Below are positions 45,342-55,086 of a DNA stretch of 64,000 nt, one piece after another. Position 1 is the first letter of the stretch; each line of letters opens with the position of its first letter. The DNA comes from Enterovibrio qingdaonensis (GTDB lineage: Bacteria > Pseudomonadota > Gammaproteobacteria > Enterobacterales > Vibrionaceae), in NCBI RefSeq assembly GCF_028683135.1, contig NZ_JAJUBB010000020.1, positions 36,253 through 100,252 on the forward strand. The letters are read 5' to 3'. The notes below the pieces were generated by a model. That model ran no database searches. It was not told the origin of the DNA and worked only from the letters and a program-made list of their open reading frames with translations. The position numbers were made by a program, and so were the translations under genes.

Positions 45342-46877
45342 ATGGATACGCAACTGACAGAGTCAGACATCGACATTGTGGCGGAGCTTGAACAGGATGT
45401 GCCATTGAGCACGACCCGATTGCCTTTTGGTTTTGCCAAACGTCATGGTGTGGTGGTTGAACGAACGGAGCAGGGTTACCTGCTCTATTACCGCGATCAA
45501 CCTAAACCTGCAGTATTGGCGGAAGTAAGGCGTGTCTTAGGACACGCTTTTACGCCTATTAAGCTGTTGAGTGATGAGTTTGACCCTAAGCTAACCCAGC
45601 TCTATCAGCGTGACTCTTCTGAAGCGCAGCAATTGATGGAAGACATTGGTGCTGACAGTGATGATTTCTTTGCACTGGCCGAAGAGTTGCCACAAAGCGA
45701 AGATCTGCTTGAGTCGGAAGATGACGCACCAATTATCAAGCTCATCAACGCCATGCTAGGCGAGGCCATTAAAGAGACCGCCTCAGATATTCATATCGAA
45801 ACGTTTGAAAAGAGCCTATCCATTCGCTTCCGTGTGGATGGTGTGCTGCGTGAGGTATTGAGTCCAAGCCGCAAGTTGGCCCCACTGTTGGTTTCGCGTA
45901 TCAAAGTGATGGCGCGTCTTGATATCGCTGAAAAACGCGTTCCTCAGGATGGCCGTATTTCACTGCGTATTGGTGGTCGAGCGGTAGACGTGCGTGTATC
46001 GACAATGCCTTCTTCACACGGTGAACGTGTCGTACTGCGTCTATTAGATAAAAATGCGACTCAGCTGGACTTAGAAAGTTTGGGTATGACTCGCTCCGTG
46101 CATGATAACTTCCAGACACTTATTAAACGTCCTCACGGCATCTTGCTGGTTACCGGTCCAACGGGTTCAGGTAAGTCCACCACGCTGTATGCTGGCCTCA
46201 CCGAACTGAACAGCTCTGAACGCAATATTCTGACTGTTGAAGACCCGATTGAATTTGATATCGACGGTATTGGTCAGACGCAGGTTAACACCAAAGTTGA
46301 TATGACCTTTGCTCGTGGCCTTCGTGCCATCCTGCGCCAAGACCCGGATGTGGTGATGGTGGGTGAGATCCGTGATTTGGAAACTGCGCAAATTGCGGTA
46401 CAAGCCTCGCTTACTGGTCACTTGGTGATGTCTACGCTGCACACCAATACGGCAGTGGGTGCCGTGACACGTCTTCGTGACATGGGCATTGAGCCGTTCT
46501 TGGTGTCGTCCTCTTTGTTGGGCGTATTGGCACAGCGATTGATCCGTACCTTGTGCCCTACCTGTAAAGAACCTTATGAAGCCGATGCGCAGAGTAAAGC
46601 ATGGTTTGATATGGCAGACGATGAGCCGTTAACCCTCTATCGTGCGACAGGCTGTAAAGCGTGTAATCACAAAGGTTACCGTGGTCGAACCGGTATTCAT
46701 GAATTACTGGTGGTTGATACTCAAGTTCAAGAGCTGATCCATAACGAAGCGGGTGAACAAGCCATTGAGCGTTACATCCGTCAAACGACGCCAAGTATCC
46801 GCACGGATGGCTTGTCTAAAGTACGCGCGGGCCAAACAACGCTTGAAGAAGTCTTGCGTGTGACGCGGGAGGGCTGA
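45342..46877 (+). CDS. gspE: Type II secretion ATPase GspE
   Basis: Cytoplasmic hexameric ATPase that powers pseudopilus assembly. It has an N-terminal GspL-binding domain, Walker [16 protein letters not shown], Asp box and Walker [16 protein letters not shown], His box LVMSTLHTN, and the zinc module [17 protein letters not shown]. Length is 511 (V. cholerae EpsE about 503). Its TGA overlaps the gspF ATG. Confidence 0.97.
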   Translation: MDTQLTESDIDIVAELEQDVPLSTTRLPFGFAKRHGVVVERTEQGYLLYYRDQPKPAVLAEVRRVLGHAFTPIKLLSDEFDPKLTQLYQRDSSEAQQLMEDIGADSDDFFALAEELPQSEDLLESEDDAPIIKLINAMLGEAIKETASDIHIETFEKSLSIRFRVDGVLREVLSPSRKLAPLLVSRIKVMARLDIAEKRVPQDGRISLRIGGRAVDVRVSTMPSSHGERVVLRLLDKNATQLDLESLGMTRSVHDNFQTLIKRPHGILLVTGPTGSGKSTTLYAGLTELNSSERNILTVEDPIEFDIDGIGQTQVNTKVDMTFARGLRAILRQDPDVVMVGEIRDLETAQIAVQASLTGHLVMSTLHTNTAVGAVTRLRDMGIEPFLVSSSLLGVLAQRLIRTLCPTCKEPYEADAQSKAWFDMADDEPLTLYRATGCKACNHKGYRGRTGIHELLVVDTQVQELIHNEAGEQAIERYIRQTTPSIRTDGLSKVRAGQTTLEEVLRVTREG

Positions 46878-48097
46878 TGGCGGCGTTTGAATACAAGGCG
46901 TTAAATGCCAAAGGACGAACAGTTAAAGGTGTCATTGAAGCGGATACTGCGCGTCAAGCGCGACAGATGCTTCGAGAAAAGTCACTGGTTCCAACAGAGA
47001 TAGCACAGTCACATGAAAAAGAGCAGCAGACCCAATCTCAGTCTGTTGGCTTTAAACGCGGCATAAGTACCAGTGAGTTGGCTCTGTTAACCCGTCAATT
47101 GGCCACGCTGGTTCAGGCGTCAATGCCGCTTGAAGAGTGTATCAAAGCGGTGGCGGAACAATCAGAAAAGCAGCGTTTGAAAAACATGCTTACGGGTGTG
47201 CGAGCGCGTGTTGTTGAAGGTTATACCCTGGCAGACAGCTTAGGTGACTACCCGCATGTGTTTGACCAGTTGTTCCGCTCCATGGTTGCTGCAGGTGAAA
47301 AATCGGGCCACTTAGGCCCCGTGCTTGATCGGCTTGCGGATTATGTTGAAAACCGTCAAACAGTAAAAAACAAACTTATTCAGGCCATGGTTTATCCCAT
47401 GGTATTGACGGTGGCGGCCATTGGTATTGTGGCTTTTTTGTTGGCAACGGTTGTCCCAGATATTGTGGGTCAGTTTGTGGATACCGGTACCGAGTTACCG
47501 GGAATGACGCAGGCCTTGCTTAGCATCAGTGACTTTGTGACCCAATGGGGTCTGCTCGTGCTGGCTGCCATCATTGCGTTAATTTTCACGGTGAAGAGCT
47601 TGCTGAAAAGCGAAAAGCGTCGATTAGCGTGGGATAGGCGTGTGCTGAGTTTGCCCGTCATAGGACGTGTGGCGAGGGGGCTGAATACCTCACGTTTCGC
47701 CCGAACTCTGTCGATTTGTACCTCCAGTGCAATTCCGCTACTCGATGGTATGCGTGTTTCAGCCAATGTTATGACGAACACGTGGGTGAAAACCAAAGTG
47801 CTTGAGGCGTCAGACCGAGTGCGCGAAGGATCAAGCCTGCGTGTTTCTTTGGAGAAGTCCAAGTTGTTTCCTCCCATGATGCTGCACATGATCGCCAGTG
47901 GTGAGCGAAGTGGGGAATTGGAGCCAATGCTGACCCGCGCGGCAGATAACCAAGACCGTGACTTTGAGTCACAAGTAAATATAGCACTGGGTATATTTGG
48001 CCCGGCTCTCATTATGATTATGGCGGGTATGGTGTTGTTCATCGTGTTAGCAACGCTTATGCCGATCATTCAACTTCAAAATGTTATGGGTGCATAA
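46877..48097 (+). CDS. gspF: Type II secretion inner-membrane protein GspF
   Basis: Polytopic platform protein with two T2SSF domains (about residues 70-195 and 275-395) and three membrane helices (around 170-190, 220-240 and 375-395). Characteristic segments are LALLTRQLATLVQASMPLEE and MVAAGEKSGHLG. Length is 406. Confidence 0.96.
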   Translation: MAAFEYKALNAKGRTVKGVIEADTARQARQMLREKSLVPTEIAQSHEKEQQTQSQSVGFKRGISTSELALLTRQLATLVQASMPLEECIKAVAEQSEKQRLKNMLTGVRARVVEGYTLADSLGDYPHVFDQLFRSMVAAGEKSGHLGPVLDRLADYVENRQTVKNKLIQAMVYPMVLTVAAIGIVAFLLATVVPDIVGQFVDTGTELPGMTQALLSISDFVTQWGLLVLAAIIALIFTVKSLLKSEKRRLAWDRRVLSLPVIGRVARGLNTSRFARTLSICTSSAIPLLDGMRVSANVMTNTWVKTKVLEASDRVREGSSLRVSLEKSKLFPPMMLHMIASGERSGELEPMLTRAADNQDRDFESQVNIALGIFGPALIMIMAGMVLFIVLATLMPIIQLQNVMGA

Positions 48098-48139
48098 CCT
48101 TAGTACGCTGCTTCGCAGCTTTTTTCAGGAGAGATAAAC

Positions 48140-48577
48140 ATGCAACGTCGTCAACAGGGTTTCACCCTGCTGGAAATCATGGTTGTTATTGTAATTTTGG
48201 GCGTGCTGGCAAGTTTCGTTGCACCTAACCTGCTAGGGAACGTCGACAAAGCCGATCAGCAAAAAGCCGTTACTGATATCAGCACCTTGGAAGGGGCGAT
48301 GGATATGTACCGTTTGGACAACAGTGTGTACCCAACGACAGACCAAGGCCTTGATGCGCTAGTTAACAAGCCAAACAGTTCGCCAGAGCCGCGTAACTAT
48401 CGTCAAGATGGTTATGTAAAACGCTTGCCACAAGACCCTTGGGGTAATGACTACCAATACCTGAATCCAGGTGAGCACGGCACCATTGATATCTTTACGT
48501 TAGGTGCAGATGGCCAAGAAGGTGGTGAGGGTATCAATCAGGATATCGGCAACTGGAATATGTTAGAGATCAATTGA
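48140..48577 (+). CDS. gspG: Major pseudopilin GspG
   Basis: Main subunit of the pseudopilus. The prepilin peptidase site is G/FTLLEIMVVI with Glu at +5 of the mature protein. The C-terminus has the calcium-site pattern seen in GspG (WGNDYQYLNPGEHGTIDIFT..GADG). Length is 145. The peptidase GspO/PilD is not in the window. Confidence 0.97.
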   Translation: MQRRQQGFTLLEIMVVIVILGVLASFVAPNLLGNVDKADQQKAVTDISTLEGAMDMYRLDNSVYPTTDQGLDALVNKPNSSPEPRNYRQDGYVKRLPQDPWGNDYQYLNPGEHGTIDIFTLGADGQEGGEGINQDIGNWNMLEIN

Positions 48578-48580
48578 TCC

Positions 48581-49141
48581 ATGATGAAAGGTAGGCGCCC
48601 GGCCGGGTTTACATTGCTGGAGATCATGCTGGTATTGCTAGTACTGGGTCTTAGCGCGGCATTTGTGGTGCCTAACCTTCCACAGAATAAGAGCGATGAG
48701 GTCAAAGAAGAAGCCGATCGCTTTTATCAGTTGGTTCAGCTTTGGACAGAACAAGCATTGATTTCGGGGCAGACGTTTGGGCTTCGTGTTGATGATGACA
48801 AGTATCAGTTGTTTAAGCTTACACCTGAGGACTGGGTGGAAGTAGACGCGCAGCGAACGAAAACCAACGTGACCATGCCCGAAGGCATTGGGTTGGATTT
48901 GGAGGTGACAGGCTTTGTGGATGAAGAAGATCGCCTATTTGATAGAGAAAGCCTGTTTGACGATGAGATGTTTGCCGAAGAAGAAGATAAACCCAAACCG
49001 CCACAGGTGGTTTTGATGGGGAACGGTGAAATTATTCCTTTCAGCCTGACGTTTCTTGATGGCAATACTCGCCTTTGGCAGGTAAAGGGGAACGATGTCG
49101 CAACATTTGAGTTGAAGTCACTCAATGAGGATAGAGAGTGA
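48581..49141 (+). CDS. gspH: Minor pseudopilin GspH
   Basis: Prepilin leader RRPAG/FTLLEIMLVLLV, then a C-terminal GspH domain. An acidic loop (about residues 115-140, DEEDRLFDRESLFDDEMF) is notable. Length is 186. The last bases overlap gspI as GTGA. Confidence 0.92.
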   Translation: MMKGRRPAGFTLLEIMLVLLVLGLSAAFVVPNLPQNKSDEVKEEADRFYQLVQLWTEQALISGQTFGLRVDDDKYQLFKLTPEDWVEVDAQRTKTNVTMPEGIGLDLEVTGFVDEEDRLFDRESLFDDEMFAEEEDKPKPPQVVLMGNGEIIPFSLTFLDGNTRLWQVKGNDVATFELKSLNEDRE

Positions 49142-49500
49142 GAGCGTCTCGCGGCTTTACCCTGATTGAAGTGCTGGTGGCAATGGCGGTGTTCGCTGTT
49201 TCTGCGTTAGCCGTAATGAATGTGAGCAATCAGCAAGTTAATACGCTGAGTGTTCTTGAAGAAAAAACGATCGCGGCGTTGGTCGCAGATAACCAACTTG
49301 CTTTGCTGATGTTGGAGGACAAAGCTCCGTCTTCCGCGAAGAACGGCAAGTCGGAAATGGCTGGGCGCGAATGGTATTGGACGGTTAAGCCTATCGCGAC
49401 GGAGCAGAAAACCCTGCGCGCGATAGACGTGATTGTATGGCACGACGAGCGTAAACAAAGTGCGCTGGCGACGGTGAGAACCTATGTCCCTGCGAACTAA
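49138..49500 (+). CDS. gspI: Minor pseudopilin GspI
   Basis: Prepilin leader RASRG/FTLIEVLVAMAVF; 120 residues. It starts at GTG overlapping the gspH stop by 4 bp. GspI forms the pseudopilus tip with GspJ and GspK. Confidence 0.93.
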   Translation: MRASRGFTLIEVLVAMAVFAVSALAVMNVSNQQVNTLSVLEEKTIAALVADNQLALLMLEDKAPSSAKNGKSEMAGREWYWTVKPIATEQKTLRAIDVIVWHDERKQSALATVRTYVPAN

Positions 49501-50131
49501 ACAGACAAAAGGCTTCACCCTGATAGAGGTACTCCTCGCGTTGGCAATATTCGGCATGATAGCGATCGGCGTGCAGCAAGTGTTCAGTGGTGTGGTAAAG
49601 AGCAACGAACAGACACAAGAAGCCAGCGAGTCACTAAAAACGTTGCAACGCGCACTCATAATTATGGATAGCGATTTTCGCCAAATGCTTGCGCGGCAAT
49701 ATCGCAACGGCGGTGAAGATGCGGAAGAAAAGCTGCTGGAGTTCAGTGAGAACTTACTGGACTCCGAATCGCTAGGCATTCGATTTGTTCGTGGCGGCTG
49801 GATTAACCCTCAACAGCTTTTTCCAAGAGGAGAAGTGGTGAAAGTGGGTTACCGCATACAGGATGACACCTTAGAGCGTATCCGCTGGATGTATCCGGAT
49901 GACAGTTCTGCCAATGAACCTGCGGTGATGCCCATTATGGATGGCGTTACCGACCTTAGCGTTGAAGTGTTAGGCGAAGAATCGTGGGTGAAAAGCTGGG
50001 ATACACCGCTAACAATGCCCAAAGCGATACGACTGAAGCTGGAAACTGAACGTTATGGCGAGTTGACCCGCATTTATATGTTACCCGCGCAGACGTTGGC
50101 AGCGGCTGGTTCCTCAGGGGTGACGCAATGA
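49484..50131 (+). CDS. gspJ: Minor pseudopilin GspJ
   Basis: Prepilin leader KG/FTLIEVLLALAIFGM; 215 residues with a C-terminal beta domain. It overlaps gspI by 17 bp and gspK by 4 bp. Confidence 0.93.
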   Translation: MSLRTKQTKGFTLIEVLLALAIFGMIAIGVQQVFSGVVKSNEQTQEASESLKTLQRALIIMDSDFRQMLARQYRNGGEDAEEKLLEFSENLLDSESLGIRFVRGGWINPQQLFPRGEVVKVGYRIQDDTLERIRWMYPDDSSANEPAVMPIMDGVTDLSVEVLGEESWVKSWDTPLTMPKAIRLKLETERYGELTRIYMLPAQTLAAAGSSGVTQ

Positions 50132-51150
50132 TAAAGCGGTCATCTCTTCGTCGTCAGCACGGCGTTGCCTTGCTGGTGGTGTTGCTGTTTATGGCGTTGG
50201 CGACAACGGTTGCGGTAAGTATGGCGAACCGCATGTTCGTCAATTTCAACCGTGCAGAGAGCCAACTCCGTTATCAGCAAGCGTATTGGTATGCCCAATC
50301 GGTAGAGTCACTGGCGCGCTACGGGTTGGAAGAGAGCTTTGACAGTGAAGATACAGTAACCCTGAGTCAGCCGTGGGCAGTACGCGATCAGATTTACCCA
50401 CTAGATGGTGGGCAAGCAAAGGGCAGTGTTTACGATCGGCAAGCGTGTTTTAACGTTAACGGTTTAAAAGATATAGAGCCCACAGAAAATGGGACGAATC
50501 CGTTTTTAGTCGTTGCTTTGCAGCAGCTTATTGAATCGCAAGATATCGATAGTTTTGAAGCAGAAACGGCGGCTGCAGCAACGTGGGAATATGTCGACAG
50601 CAATACGAACGTTCAGTCACAGCTCGGTGTTGAAGATAACGAATACGAGTCGAGAAGTATTCCACACGTGGCCCCAAATGGGTACATGGCAGATATATCA
50701 GAATGGCGCGCAGTCAATGGCGTGACACGTGAAATGTTTGACGCGGTTAGCCCGTTTTTGTGTGCACTGCCAAGCAACAACGTTAACGTAAACGTGAATA
50801 CACTAGAAGAGAAAGATGCACCGATATTGAGTGCGTTATTTCACCCTAATTTGTCCGTTGATGAAGCGAAACAATTGATTAAAGAACGCGAACCGGTTGA
50901 TGGTTGGAAAGATGTCACGAGCTTTTTGGCCGAGCCAATCTTATCTGACATCAGTGAAGATGACCGAGAAAAGTTCCAAAGTTACTTTGACGTTCGCAGC
51001 AGATATTTTGAATTGGATACAGAACTGACCCTCGACAGCACCACATTGAGATTGCGATCGCTGTTGAAAAGGGATGATGAAGGCGCGGTAAGTGTTATCC
51101 GTCGTCGATTTGGAGGAATGAGTGAGCGAGATCCTGACAGTAAGGCTTAA
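50128..51150 (+). CDS. gspK: Minor pseudopilin GspK
   Basis: Prepilin-like N-terminus RRQHG/VALLVVLLFMAL with the non-Phe start of mature GspK. A large C-terminal domain (340 residues in all) includes the helical insertion that caps the pseudopilus (NNVNVNVNTLEEKDAPILSA). It overlaps gspL by 29 bp. Confidence 0.93.
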   Translation: MIKRSSLRRQHGVALLVVLLFMALATTVAVSMANRMFVNFNRAESQLRYQQAYWYAQSVESLARYGLEESFDSEDTVTLSQPWAVRDQIYPLDGGQAKGSVYDRQACFNVNGLKDIEPTENGTNPFLVVALQQLIESQDIDSFEAETAAAATWEYVDSNTNVQSQLGVEDNEYESRSIPHVAPNGYMADISEWRAVNGVTREMFDAVSPFLCALPSNNVNVNVNTLEEKDAPILSALFHPNLSVDEAKQLIKEREPVDGWKDVTSFLAEPILSDISEDDREKFQSYFDVRSRYFELDTELTLDSTTLRLRSLLKRDDEGAVSVIRRRFGGMSERDPDSKA

Positions 51151-52321
51151 TGGCGATCCTAATGAAGTGATCCCTTGGCTAGTGTGGTCTGCAAGTCAAC
51201 AGGAAGTGATCGCCTCTGGCGAGGCGGAAAACCTGCTGCAACTTGCTGATTATGCGAAAGAGCGGGATGTTATAGCGTTGGCAGATTCTGCAGCTATCAC
51301 AATGATGACCGTCACCATCCCCTCTGGCAGTGAGCGTCAGCTTGATGCGGTTCTACCGTATTTGCTTGAAGATGATTTAGCGCAGGACGTGGATGCACTT
51401 CATGTAACCTTGCTAAGTAAAACAGGGAATATCGCAAACGTTGCTGTGATAGCACACAGCGTAATGCAGCGATGGATGCAGGAGTTATCCGACGCTGGTT
51501 TGTCGGTGAGAAAGTGTATTCCTGACGCCCTGTGTCTGCCGCTTCAACAAGGTATTTCTGCTGCATGTCTTAACGACCGCTGGATCATGCGTTCATCAGA
51601 GACCGAAGGGTATTCGATTGAAGAGAGCTGGCTACCCATGTGGATGCGTGGCATCAATGACAGTCAGGATGGCGATGACATCTTGCCAGTTGTTAGCTAT
51701 TCCGCGATGCCAGAAGATGCAGGCGATAACTGGGAGTGTGAACCCGCAGAGATGATCATGCTGCTGCTCGCGCAGGGTGCTCAGCAAAGCAGATATAACC
51801 TGTTGTCCGGGAAATACAAACCTCAAAACCAAATCTTAAAACATTTACGCCCTTGGCGTGGTGCTGCGATCGCGGCGGGTCTGCTTCTCGCTGTTTTAGG
51901 TGGGGAAAAGGTCGCGGATATCTACCAGATGGAAGCGCAAGCTGCCCAAATTCGTCAGCAAAGCGAAGCACGCGTGAGAGCATTGCTACCACAAAATCAA
52001 CGTATCCCGACAACCAGTTATATGCGTAGGTTGCTTGAAAACGAAGTAGGCCGACTGTCAGGTGCAGGTGTACAAACTGGGGTCATGATTTGGTTGGCAG
52101 AAATTGGTCCCTTGATGGGGCGCGTGCCGACTATCGAGTTAGATTCGATGCGCTTTGACCAAGATCGCGGTGAGCTTCGACTAAATGCCAGAGGCAAGGA
52201 CTTCAGTGATTTTGAGAAATTGCGTGAGGCATTTGCAGAAGAGTTCAATACCGAACTGGGACAATTGAGCCGAAATGAACAGAGCGTAACAGGCGCCTTT
52301 GTACTAAAAAAGGAACCGTAA
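51122..52321 (+). CDS. gspL: Type II secretion protein GspL
   Basis: Bitopic inner-membrane protein that recruits GspE through its cytoplasmic actin-like domain (about residues 1-235). One membrane helix (about 245-262) and a periplasmic ferredoxin-like domain follow. Length is 399. Start is GTG 51122, following GGAGGAATGA within gspK. Confidence 0.92.
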   Translation: MSEILTVRLNGDPNEVIPWLVWSASQQEVIASGEAENLLQLADYAKERDVIALADSAAITMMTVTIPSGSERQLDAVLPYLLEDDLAQDVDALHVTLLSKTGNIANVAVIAHSVMQRWMQELSDAGLSVRKCIPDALCLPLQQGISAACLNDRWIMRSSETEGYSIEESWLPMWMRGINDSQDGDDILPVVSYSAMPEDAGDNWECEPAEMIMLLLAQGAQQSRYNLLSGKYKPQNQILKHLRPWRGAAIAAGLLLAVLGGEKVADIYQMEAQAAQIRQQSEARVRALLPQNQRIPTTSYMRRLLENEVGRLSGAGVQTGVMIWLAEIGPLMGRVPTIELDSMRFDQDRGELRLNARGKDFSDFEKLREAFAEEFNTELGQLSRNEQSVTGAFVLKKEP

Positions 52322-52807
52322 ATGAAAGCAGTTATCGCCTATTGGCAAAACCTGTCGCGCCGTGAACAACGACTCATGGCGGTGGCAACCGTGGCTCTGT
52401 TATTGGCAGGATTATATTGGGGGCTGATAAGCCCACTGCAGGCTCGCGCCGAGTTGGCCAAACAGCAACTTGCTAATGAAAAAAGCCTACTGACGTGGGT
52501 TAGCAGCAAAGGTGCAGAGATAGAAGCTTTGCGTGCGGTCAGCGGAAGTGGCGGTCAGGTGACCGCGCTGCCATTGAATCAATCAGTGACATCCAGCGTG
52601 AAGCGTTTCAATCTGGAAATTTTACGCCTTCAACCGCAACGCGAAGAATTACAAGTGTGGTTAAAGCCGATGCCTTTCAATACCTTGATTCGCTGGCTAG
52701 ATTTTCTATCTAAAACCCATGGCGTTGAAGTCAAGTTCATCGATTTGGGTAAAACCGATACGCAAGGCATGGTCGAAATCAAGCGTCTTCAATTAGGACG
52801 AGGATAG
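52322..52807 (+). CDS. gspM: Type II secretion protein GspM
   Basis: A 161-residue protein with one N-terminal membrane helix (about 18-38) and a periplasmic ferredoxin-like domain that pairs with GspL. It starts on the base after the gspL stop with AAGGA upstream. Confidence 0.92.
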   Translation: MKAVIAYWQNLSRREQRLMAVATVALLLAGLYWGLISPLQARAELAKQQLANEKSLLTWVSSKGAEIEALRAVSGSGGQVTALPLNQSVTSSVKRFNLEILRLQPQREELQVWLKPMPFNTLIRWLDFLSKTHGVEVKFIDLGKTDTQGMVEIKRLQLGRG

Positions 52808-52808
52808 T

Positions 52809-53558
52809 ATGAAGCGTACCCTCATCATGAGTTTCCTCTTTATTTTGGTCTTGCTTGTTAGTGCTGTTGTTCATACCCCTGCAAGTCTGGTGTTTCGGTA
52901 TATTCCGCCCATCCAAGGACTGCAATTAGGAACCATTGGCGGCACCATTTGGAATGGCACGGCTTCAAACGTCACCTGGCAGGGACAGCCATTAGGCAAG
53001 TTAAACTGGCAGTTCAATCTCCTGCCCCTTTTTACAGGAAATGCGGACGTCGCAATGCGCTTGTCAGGGGTTAAAGGTATCTCTGCCCGAGGCAATATTG
53101 GGTATGGCTTGGCGGGGGCGTATGCTAATAACCTGCTGTTTTCGACATCAGCCAATGTAGTGCAGTCATTTATCCCTTACCCACTGCCGGTCAGTCTGGC
53201 GGGACAATTTGATTTAACCGTGCGTGACTACTTGTTTACCAAGACGCCATTTTGCGACACATTACAGGGCAATATTGCATGGTCTCAAGGGAGTGTGACG
53301 TCTGAGCTTGGTACCGTTGACCCAGGGCTTGTGGTTGCTGATCTTGCTTGTGACGAAGGACGCTTGTCGATCAAGGGTGGAAGTGATTCGGATGCCCTTG
53401 AAACAGAATTTAGCCTGTTATTGTCTCCAGATCAGCGATATAACATGAATGGCTGGTTTGTTCCTGGCAATGCGTTACCTCAGTCAATGAGAGGAGCATT
53501 GAGCTTTATGGGACAACCAGACAGTGAAGGTCGCTATCGATTGAGCTTTAGCGGTTAA
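52809..53558 (+). CDS. gspN: Type II secretion protein GspN
   Basis: A 249-residue protein with an N-terminal membrane helix and a beta-rich periplasmic domain of the GspN family (PPIQGLQLGTIGGTIWNGTA). It is an accessory subunit present in eps-type operons. It ends the run gspC-N; nudE starts 24 bp later in the same direction. Confidence 0.92.
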   Translation: MKRTLIMSFLFILVLLVSAVVHTPASLVFRYIPPIQGLQLGTIGGTIWNGTASNVTWQGQPLGKLNWQFNLLPLFTGNADVAMRLSGVKGISARGNIGYGLAGAYANNLLFSTSANVVQSFIPYPLPVSLAGQFDLTVRDYLFTKTPFCDTLQGNIAWSQGSVTSELGTVDPGLVVADLACDEGRLSIKGGSDSDALETEFSLLLSPDQRYNMNGWFVPGNALPQSMRGALSFMGQPDSEGRYRLSFSG

Positions 53559-53582
53559 GTCAGATAGCGGGAGAGAGTCACC

Positions 53583-54134
53583 ATGAAAAAGCTTATTGCA
53601 CCCGAGATTTTGTCGTCGGAAGTTGTGGCAAAGTCACGTCTGTTTCAAATTGAGTCATTGGAGCTGCGGTTCAGTAATGGCGAAGAACGAACTTATGAGC
53701 GCATGAAGCCGAGTGGACGCAGTGCGGTTATGATTGTCCCTGTCACAGAGTCGGGAGATCTGTTGCTGGTACGAGAATATGCTGCCGGGACAGAGCGATA
53801 TGAGCTAGGCTTTCCAAAGGGACTGGTTGATCTGGGTGAAACCGCACTGGAAGCGGCTAATCGAGAACTAAAAGAAGAAATTGGATTTGGTGCCAATCAA
53901 CTGATCCCATTAAAAGAAGTGGTGCTTGCGCCGTCTTACTTTTCAAGCAAGATGACCCTGCTGTTGGCGGAGGATCTTTATCCGGAGAAGCTCGAGGGCG
54001 ATGAACCCGAGCCATTGGAATTGGTCCGTTGGCCCGTTGCGCAGGCAGAAGAATTAATAACTCATGTCGATTTTGGGGAAGCCCGCAGTATTACTGCCTT
54101 GATGTTGGCCTTGAAACACCTCGCCGCGCGCTAG
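53583..54134 (+). CDS. nudE: ADP-compounds hydrolase NudE
   Basis: Nudix hydrolase acting on ADP-ribose, NADH and Ap3A. The Nudix box is GLVDLGETALEAANRELKEE followed by IGFG. Length is 183 (E. coli 186). It lies 24 bp after gspN, so read-through is likely. Confidence 0.94.
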   Translation: MKKLIAPEILSSEVVAKSRLFQIESLELRFSNGEERTYERMKPSGRSAVMIVPVTESGDLLLVREYAAGTERYELGFPKGLVDLGETALEAANRELKEEIGFGANQLIPLKEVVLAPSYFSSKMTLLLAEDLYPEKLEGDEPEPLELVRWPVAQAEELITHVDFGEARSITALMLALKHLAAR

Positions 54135-54207
54135 ATGTTTTATATGCGTCGAGTGACGATAGTCGGGATCGCCAAGTCGTAGAGTGAGAGCCCTAGAGGA
54201 GTGCTAC

Positions 54208-55023
54208 ATGGAGCTGTCACAGCTACTGCTACCCGTGATAGAAATCGCCCGAGCGTCTGGGCAAGTCATCCTAGACATATACCAACGTGGTGATTTCGAG
54301 AAAAAAATAAAAAATGATGACACGCCAGTGACCAGTGCTGATATGGCAGCACACAAGTTGGTTACCGAGCGATTGTCCGCATTGACGCCAGATATTCCGG
54401 TGTTATCTGAAGAGGATTGCAGTATTCCTTTGAAAGATCGTGAACGTTGGGAACGTTATTGGCTGGTGGATCCACTGGATGGAACACAAGAATTTATTGC
54501 CGGCAGTGGTGACTTTGCGACCATCATTGCGCTGGTGGAAAATAACCAACCTGTGATGGGCGTGGTTTACGGGCCTGTGTCTGGTGTGTCTTATTATGCC
54601 GCGAAAGGGCATGGGGCTTGGAAAATCATGCCCGATGGCGAGAAGCATCGTCTTTCAATCTTAAAGCATGAAGATGAACTGGCCTCGCTGTCTATTGCTA
54701 TTAGCCGTCGTCAGGATATCAAAGCCATCACCGATCGCCTCGAACCGAGCCGTAACTACGATTTAGTACCACTGGGTTCAGCGGCACTGAAGTCTTGCCT
54801 TGTCGCTGAAGGTGCGGTGGATTGCTATTTACGGTTGGGCCCGACAGGCGAATGGGATACAGCTGCGACACAGTGCATCGTCGAGGAAGCGGGTGGTCGT
54901 ATTTTGGATATGACACTGTCGCCGCTTTCATATAACGAACGTGATTCGCTGGAAAACCCTAACTTTATCGTATTGGGTGATACCGGATTGCCGTGGCGAG
55001 ACATCGTCCGCCTTGAGGGCTAA
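54208..55023 (+). CDS. cysQ: 3'(2'),5'-bisphosphate nucleotidase CysQ
   Basis: Inositol-monophosphatase-fold enzyme that converts PAP to AMP, relieving its toxicity in sulfate assimilation. Metal sites are visible in SEED, DPLDGTQEFI and GEWDTAATQCIVEEAGG. The ATG at 54208 follows GAGGAG and gives 271 residues; an in-frame start at 54184 has no ribosome site. Confidence 0.95.
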   Translation: MELSQLLLPVIEIARASGQVILDIYQRGDFEKKIKNDDTPVTSADMAAHKLVTERLSALTPDIPVLSEEDCSIPLKDRERWERYWLVDPLDGTQEFIAGSGDFATIIALVENNQPVMGVVYGPVSGVSYYAAKGHGAWKIMPDGEKHRLSILKHEDELASLSIAISRRQDIKAITDRLEPSRNYDLVPLGSAALKSCLVAEGAVDCYLRLGPTGEWDTAATQCIVEEAGGRILDMTLSPLSYNERDSLENPNFIVLGDTGLPWRDIVRLEG

Positions 55024-55044
55024 TGACGCTGAGCCATGAGAATA

Positions 55045-55072
55045 AAAAACGGAGCATTCGCTCCGTTTTTTT
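55045..55072. terminator. Bidirectional terminator between cysQ and sthA
   Basis: ACGGAGC-ATTC-GCTCCGT with an A-run on the left and seven T on the right. Confidence 0.9.
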
Positions 55073-55086
55073 GTTTGCAGGGCAAT